Shown in pieces: positions 6,161 through 8,996 of a DNA stretch of 8,996 bases; the stretch's first letter is position 1; every line of letters starts with the position of its first letter. Origin of the DNA: Methanomassiliicoccaceae archaeon UBA367. Lineage in GTDB: Archaea > Thermoplasmatota > Thermoplasmata > Methanomassiliicoccales > Methanomethylophilaceae. The stretch covers positions 9,120 to 18,115 of the forward strand of contig DAXF01000046.1 of NCBI GenBank assembly GCA_002506255.1, in the 5' to 3' direction. Below the pieces are notes generated by a model. The model saw nothing but the letters and a program-made list of their open reading frames with translations. It was not told the DNA's origin and ran no database searches. The translations under genes and the position numbers were made by a program.

Positions 6161-7215
6161 GCGTGCCCTCCGCAGTATGATCGGGTGGCATCAGCCATCG
6201 TCTTGATGTTCTTGATCGGAACTCCTCTGTTAAGGGAGCAGGAGCAGGTCATTATGTAATCCTCTCCGAACAAAGAATCCAGAAGCGATCCCACGGACCT
6301 GATTATCCTCTCCTCGGGGCCGAGAAGAAGAACGTTGAATGCGTCCAGCCCTCCGAGCACGCAGCATCTTCCGGAAGTCTCCCGCAGTATCCCTGAAGGC
6401 GTGTTGTCCTCTGCGAACTGGAATCCGTCCACGCCTGTGTCCAGGGATGCCCTCAGCACCTCTTTTCGATCTTCGGTGCTGAATAGTCCGTGGGGGTGGA
6501 ATATTGCCGGAAGCCCCATGTCATGACAGAAATTCGTAACATTCCTTACGCTAGGAAGGCTGATCTTCATGAATTCCTCAAGACCCAGCATGTCTGGGTT
6601 GTCTGATGCGGCTGCAATGAACACTGCATCAGCACAATCCGCTCCTATGTACTCTATCGTGGATCTCATCACACCTTCGGAGAATCTCACAAGCCCGGAG
6701 ACAAGGTCCGGATTGAGGATTATGTCCATCATGAGAGTCTCAAGTCCTCTCAGGTTGCCCGCGGTGTTCACGGGACCGCTTATATTCATGATCTCTGCAA
6801 GGTGTGGTGCTCTTCTTCGAACAATTCGATAGGATTCGCGCATTCCCTCAAGGAGTTCGTTGCAGATGTCTTCTGGCACATATGCTTCCATCTTTTCTAT
6901 TTCTGCGAAGGGGGGATCCGATAGATAGGGTATCCCGTTCGCAGGATAAACCGTGGTACCGCCGAAGGCTTCCATACTGTATGTGTGAATGCACCCGATC
7001 ACGGCATCGTGCCCTATGAGCTTCTGCATTTCCAAGACACAGGCTGCAGAAAGTTTAGAATCATATACCGGACCGAACACAGCGTCGGTATCGATGTTCA
7101 AGGCATCCAGTCCGAGAGTCAGGTCCCTCAGGAAAATGGGTATATCCTTTGACGGGCTACCGGAAAGCACAGAAAGGAAGAGCTCTCGCCGGTCGGGATC
7201 TTCTCCTGGACTCAT
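6157..7215 (-). CDS. UroD-fold MtaA/MtbA-like methyltransferase with variant metal site (paralogue 2)
   Basis: The 352-residue paralogue of the product of 1504-2535 shares the blocks RDLTLGLD (30-37), IGHDAVIGC (67-75), SGPVNTAGNLRGLETLMMD (about 146-164), YIGADCADAVFIAA (189-202), FHPHG (239-243) and CSCSLNRGVPIKN (324-336). As in the other copy, the metal site expected from MtaA/MtbA (HxC plus one distal Cys) reads His240-Pro-His242 plus Cys324-Ser-Cys326. The fold and family suggest a metal-activated thiol or methyl-group transfer; the actual substrate is unknown. ATG 7215 has no ribosome binding site but lies about 25 bases from a TATA-like ATTTAATA, so a leaderless start is likely. It forms a two-gene unit with the P-loop protein through an ATGA overlap. 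No corrinoid protein or methylamine/methanol methyltransferase gene is adjacent. Confidence 0.83.
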   Translation of the reverse strand: MSPGEDPDRRELFLSVLSGSPSKDIPIFLRDLTLGLDALNIDTDAVFGPVYDSKLSAACVLEMQKLIGHDAVIGCIHTYSMEAFGGTTVYPANGIPYLSDPPFAEIEKMEAYVPEDICNELLEGMRESYRIVRRRAPHLAEIMNISGPVNTAGNLRGLETLMMDIILNPDLVSGLVRFSEGVMRSTIEYIGADCADAVFIAAASDNPDMLGLEEFMKISLPSVRNVTNFCHDMGLPAIFHPHGLFSTEDRKEVLRASLDTGVDGFQFAEDNTPSGILRETSGRCCVLGGLDAFNVLLLGPEERIIRSVGSLLDSLFGEDYIMTCSCSLNRGVPIKNIKTMADATRSYCGGHA

Positions 7216-7236
7216 GCGTACCGTTATACAACGTGG

Positions 7237-7244
7237 TATTAAAT
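7237..7244 (-). promoter_or_regulatory. TATA-like element for UroD-like paralogue 2
   Basis: The minus strand reads ATTTAATA, centred about 25 bases before ATG 7215, which suggests a leaderless or nearly leaderless transcript. The 12-base palindrome ATAATCGATTAT (7246-7257) lies just upstream of it and could be a regulator site, although A/T-rich palindromes of this size are not rare. Confidence 0.5.
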
Positions 7245-7334
7245 CATAATCGATTATTAGATAATAGAATCAAACATAGGTGCAGCCACACGGTGCACGG
7301 GATGTTCATTGGCTGTGCATGTGGAAAAGATATG

Positions 7335-7343
7335 TTAATATAG
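7335..7343 (+). promoter_or_regulatory. TATA box for the thermosome gene
   Basis: TTAATATAG is preceded by a purine-rich GAAAAGA (about 7324-7330) that could act as a BRE. Transcription would start near 7363-7366, leaving a leader of about 20 bases with the ribosome binding site AAGGAG at 7369-7374. This placement favours ATG 7384 as the thermosome start over the in-frame ATG at 7360. Confidence 0.6.
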
Positions 7344-7368
7344 AAGAACAAAATTACTGATGACCAGT

Positions 7369-7374
7369 AAGGAG
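7369..7374 (+). promoter_or_regulatory. Ribosome binding site that sets the thermosome start
   Basis: AAGGAG lies 9 bases before ATG 7384 (6 before an adjacent TTG at 7381). The in-frame ATG at 7360 lies upstream of this site and would have to be a nearly leaderless start, so 7384 is preferred. Confidence 0.65.
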
Positions 7375-7383
7375 ATTGTATTG

Positions 7384-8996
7384 ATGTACAGCTCGGGAAG
7401 CAATCAACCTATTATCGTGCTGAAAGAAGGCACGGAGAGAAGCAAGGATAAAGAGGCGCAGTTCAACAACATCGCGGCCGCCAAGGCGGTAGCCGATGCA
7501 GTCAGGTCCACACTTGGACCCAAGGGCATGGATAAGATGCTCGTTGACAGCATGGGCGACGTGATCGTCACGAACGATGGAGTTACGATCCTGAAAGAGG
7601 TCGACGTTCAGCACCCTGCGGCTAAGATGGTCGTAGAGGTCGCGAAGACCCAGGACACCGAATGCGGCGACGGGACGACCTCTGCGGTCGTTCTTGCCGG
7701 CGAGCTCCTCAAACTATCTGAGGACCTTATAGATTCCAACATACACGCAACCGTCATAACCAGCGGATACAGGATGGCCGCCGACAAAGCAGTCGAGGTC
7801 ATAAAATCCATGGCAGTGGACGCCGTAGATGACGAGATGCTCAAGAAAGTGGCGATGACCGCTCTCGTGGGCAAATCCGTGGGCGGCGAACAGGGCCACC
7901 TGGCGGACGTCATCGTCAAAGCCGTAAGGGCGATCGAGGGTGACGACGGGAAGGTCAACACCGACCACATCAGGGTAGAGAAGAAAGTCGGCGGAGTGAT
8001 CAAGGATACGGACCTCGTTGAGGGTATCGTCGTAGACAAGCAGAGGGTGCACTCCCGTATGCCCAAGTCCGTCAGCAACGCCAAGATAGCGCTGATCTCT
8101 GTTGCCTTTGAGAACAAGAAGACTGAGATGGATGCCGAGATCAGCATAACCGATCCGATGGCGATGCAGTCCTTCCTTAATCAGGAAGAGTCCTTCCTCA
8201 AGAGCCTGGTGGACAAGGTCGTTTCCACCGGCGCCAATGTCGTATTCTGCCAGAAGGGCGTGGACGACCTCGTTCAGCACTACTTTGCCAAGTCAGGCGT
8301 TTTCGTCTGCAGGCGCCTGAAGCAGTCTGACATGGAGGACCTTGCAAGGGCAACCGGCGGGCGTATCGTAGGCAACATCCTTGAGATGCAGGCTTCCGAT
8401 CTCGGATCCGCGGCCCTCGTCGAGGAGAAGCTCGTGGGCACCGAGTCCATGACCTTCGTTACCGGATGCAAAGAGCCCAAGGCACTTACCATCATCATAA
8501 GGGGCGGCACCGAGCACGTCATCGATGAGGTGGACAGGGCTCTCGAGGACGGTATACGCGTTGTCGGAGTTGCAATAGAGGACAAGAGGGTCGTTGCGGG
8601 CGCAGGTGCGGCCGAGATAGAGGTTGGCCTCAGGCTCGCAGATTACGCATCAACTGTCGGAGGAAGAGAGCAGCTGGCGATAAACGCCTTCGCCAAGGCC
8701 ATGGAGATCATACCCTGGGCTCTTGCGGAGAATGCCGGTATCGACTCCATAGATGCGATCATCAAACTGAAGAACGCTCACGAGAAGAAGAAGGACGGCA
8801 AGAACTACGGTCTGAATCTTGACACCGGCGAAGCAGTTGACATGCTGAAGGCCGATGTCGTGGAGCCCATAAGGGTGAAGATCCAGGCCATTGACTCTGC
8901 CGCGGAAGTGGCGAACATGATCCTGAGGATCGATGACGTCATAGCCTCCCGCAGGGCGCCCCCGATGAACCCAATGGGTGACCCGAGCCTTGGCGG
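7384..8996 (+). CDS. thsA: Thermosome subunit, group II chaperonin (3' end outside window)
   Basis: This is an archaeal HSP60-class chaperonin (TCP-1/CCT family) that forms a double-ring ATP-driven folding cage in the cytosol. Visible motifs are [10 protein letters not shown] (44-53), the nucleotide-binding TNDGVTIL (63-70), [15 protein letters not shown] (77-91) and the catalytic GDGTT (95-99), followed by the intermediate and apical domains. The second equatorial half carries [27 protein letters not shown] at roughly residues 424-450 (read here as [11 protein letters not shown] then [16 protein letters not shown]). About 537 codons are present with no stop. Family members are about 545-550 residues with a Gly/Met-rich tail, and the last visible residues ([11 protein letters not shown]) are the start of such a tail, so only a few codons are missing. 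Which paralogue it is (alpha or beta) cannot be decided here, so the symbol is generic. It is divergent from the UroD-like gene and is probably regulated independently. Confidence 0.97.
   Translation, partial: MYSSGSNQPIIVLKEGTERSKDKEAQFNNIAAAKAVADAVRSTLGPKGMDKMLVDSMGDVIVTNDGVTILKEVDVQHPAAKMVVEVAKTQDTECGDGTTSAVVLAGELLKLSEDLIDSNIHATVITSGYRMAADKAVEVIKSMAVDAVDDEMLKKVAMTALVGKSVGGEQGHLADVIVKAVRAIEGDDGKVNTDHIRVEKKVGGVIKDTDLVEGIVVDKQRVHSRMPKSVSNAKIALISVAFENKKTEMDAEISITDPMAMQSFLNQEESFLKSLVDKVVSTGANVVFCQKGVDDLVQHYFAKSGVFVCRRLKQSDMEDLARATGGRIVGNILEMQASDLGSAALVEEKLVGTESMTFVTGCKEPKALTIIIRGGTEHVIDEVDRALEDGIRVVGVAIEDKRVVAGAGAAEIEVGLRLADYASTVGGREQLAINAFAKAMEIIPWALAENAGIDSIDAIIKLKNAHEKKKDGKNYGLNLDTGEAVDMLKADVVEPIRVKIQAIDSAAEVANMILRIDDVIASRRAPPMNPMGDPSLG

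Noticed and set aside
7360..7383. ATG 7360 as the thermosome start
   Set aside because: It lies upstream of the AAGGAG site and near the predicted transcription start; ATG 7384 has both good spacing and a typical family N-terminus.
7608..8280. Long minus-strand open frames (up to about 188 codons) opposite the thermosome gene
   Set aside because: They are antisense to a clearly conserved chaperonin, show no recognisable domain, and arise from the codon bias of the real gene.
1..8996. CRISPR array, tRNA or rRNA gene, insertion sequence or attachment site
   Set aside because: I saw no regularly spaced repeats, cloverleaf-like intergenic sequence, transposase motifs or terminal inverted repeats. 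Intergenic gaps are all under 200 bases.

Overview
The window looks like part of a methanogenic archaeon, most likely a member of the Methanomassiliicoccales. It carries a group II (archaeal) chaperonin gene, archaeal TATA-type promoters (two placed as for leaderless transcripts), and two proteins of the MtaA/MtbA branch of the uroporphyrinogen decarboxylase (UroD) fold. All nine stop codons visible are TGA (8) or TAA (1), with no TAG. That would suit a lineage that reads TAG as pyrrolysine, but the sample is small and the placement is an inference.

Layout: positions 1-120 hold the 3' end of an unidentified plus-strand gene. It is followed on the same strand by a radical SAM protein of the SplB/COG1533 type (161-883) and a nitroreductase-family flavoprotein (943-1473). 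From 1504 to 7215 all genes lie on the minus strand. In order of transcription they are a UroD-fold methyltransferase-like gene (6157-7215) overlapping a CobW/HypB-like P-loop gene by ATGA (5564-6160); a compact SsuCBA-type ABC importer (permease 4610-5497, ATPase 3820-4608, binding protein 2724-3815) with its own TATA box; and a second UroD-fold paralogue (1504-2535) after a 188-base gap that contains a perfect 14-base palindrome. At 7384 a thermosome subunit begins on the plus strand, divergent from the minus-strand block, and runs off the end of the window.

The most interesting part is 1504-7215. The two UroD-fold paralogues share a metal-site pattern that differs from the textbook MtaA/MtbA pattern: HPH replaces HxC, and the C-terminal single Cys has become CSC. 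One is translationally coupled to a nucleotide-binding protein that resembles COG0523/CobW metallochaperones but lacks both the CxCC motif and a recognisable NKxD motif. Between the paralogues sits an importer of the nitrate/taurine/sulfonate family. No corrinoid protein, substrate-specific methyltransferase or reductive activator is present here. A working hypothesis is a system that takes up a small anionic compound, possibly a sulfonate such as coenzyme M or a relative, and processes it with a pair of unusual metal-dependent UroD-fold enzymes whose metal site is loaded by the P-loop protein. The substrate is not shown by the sequence.
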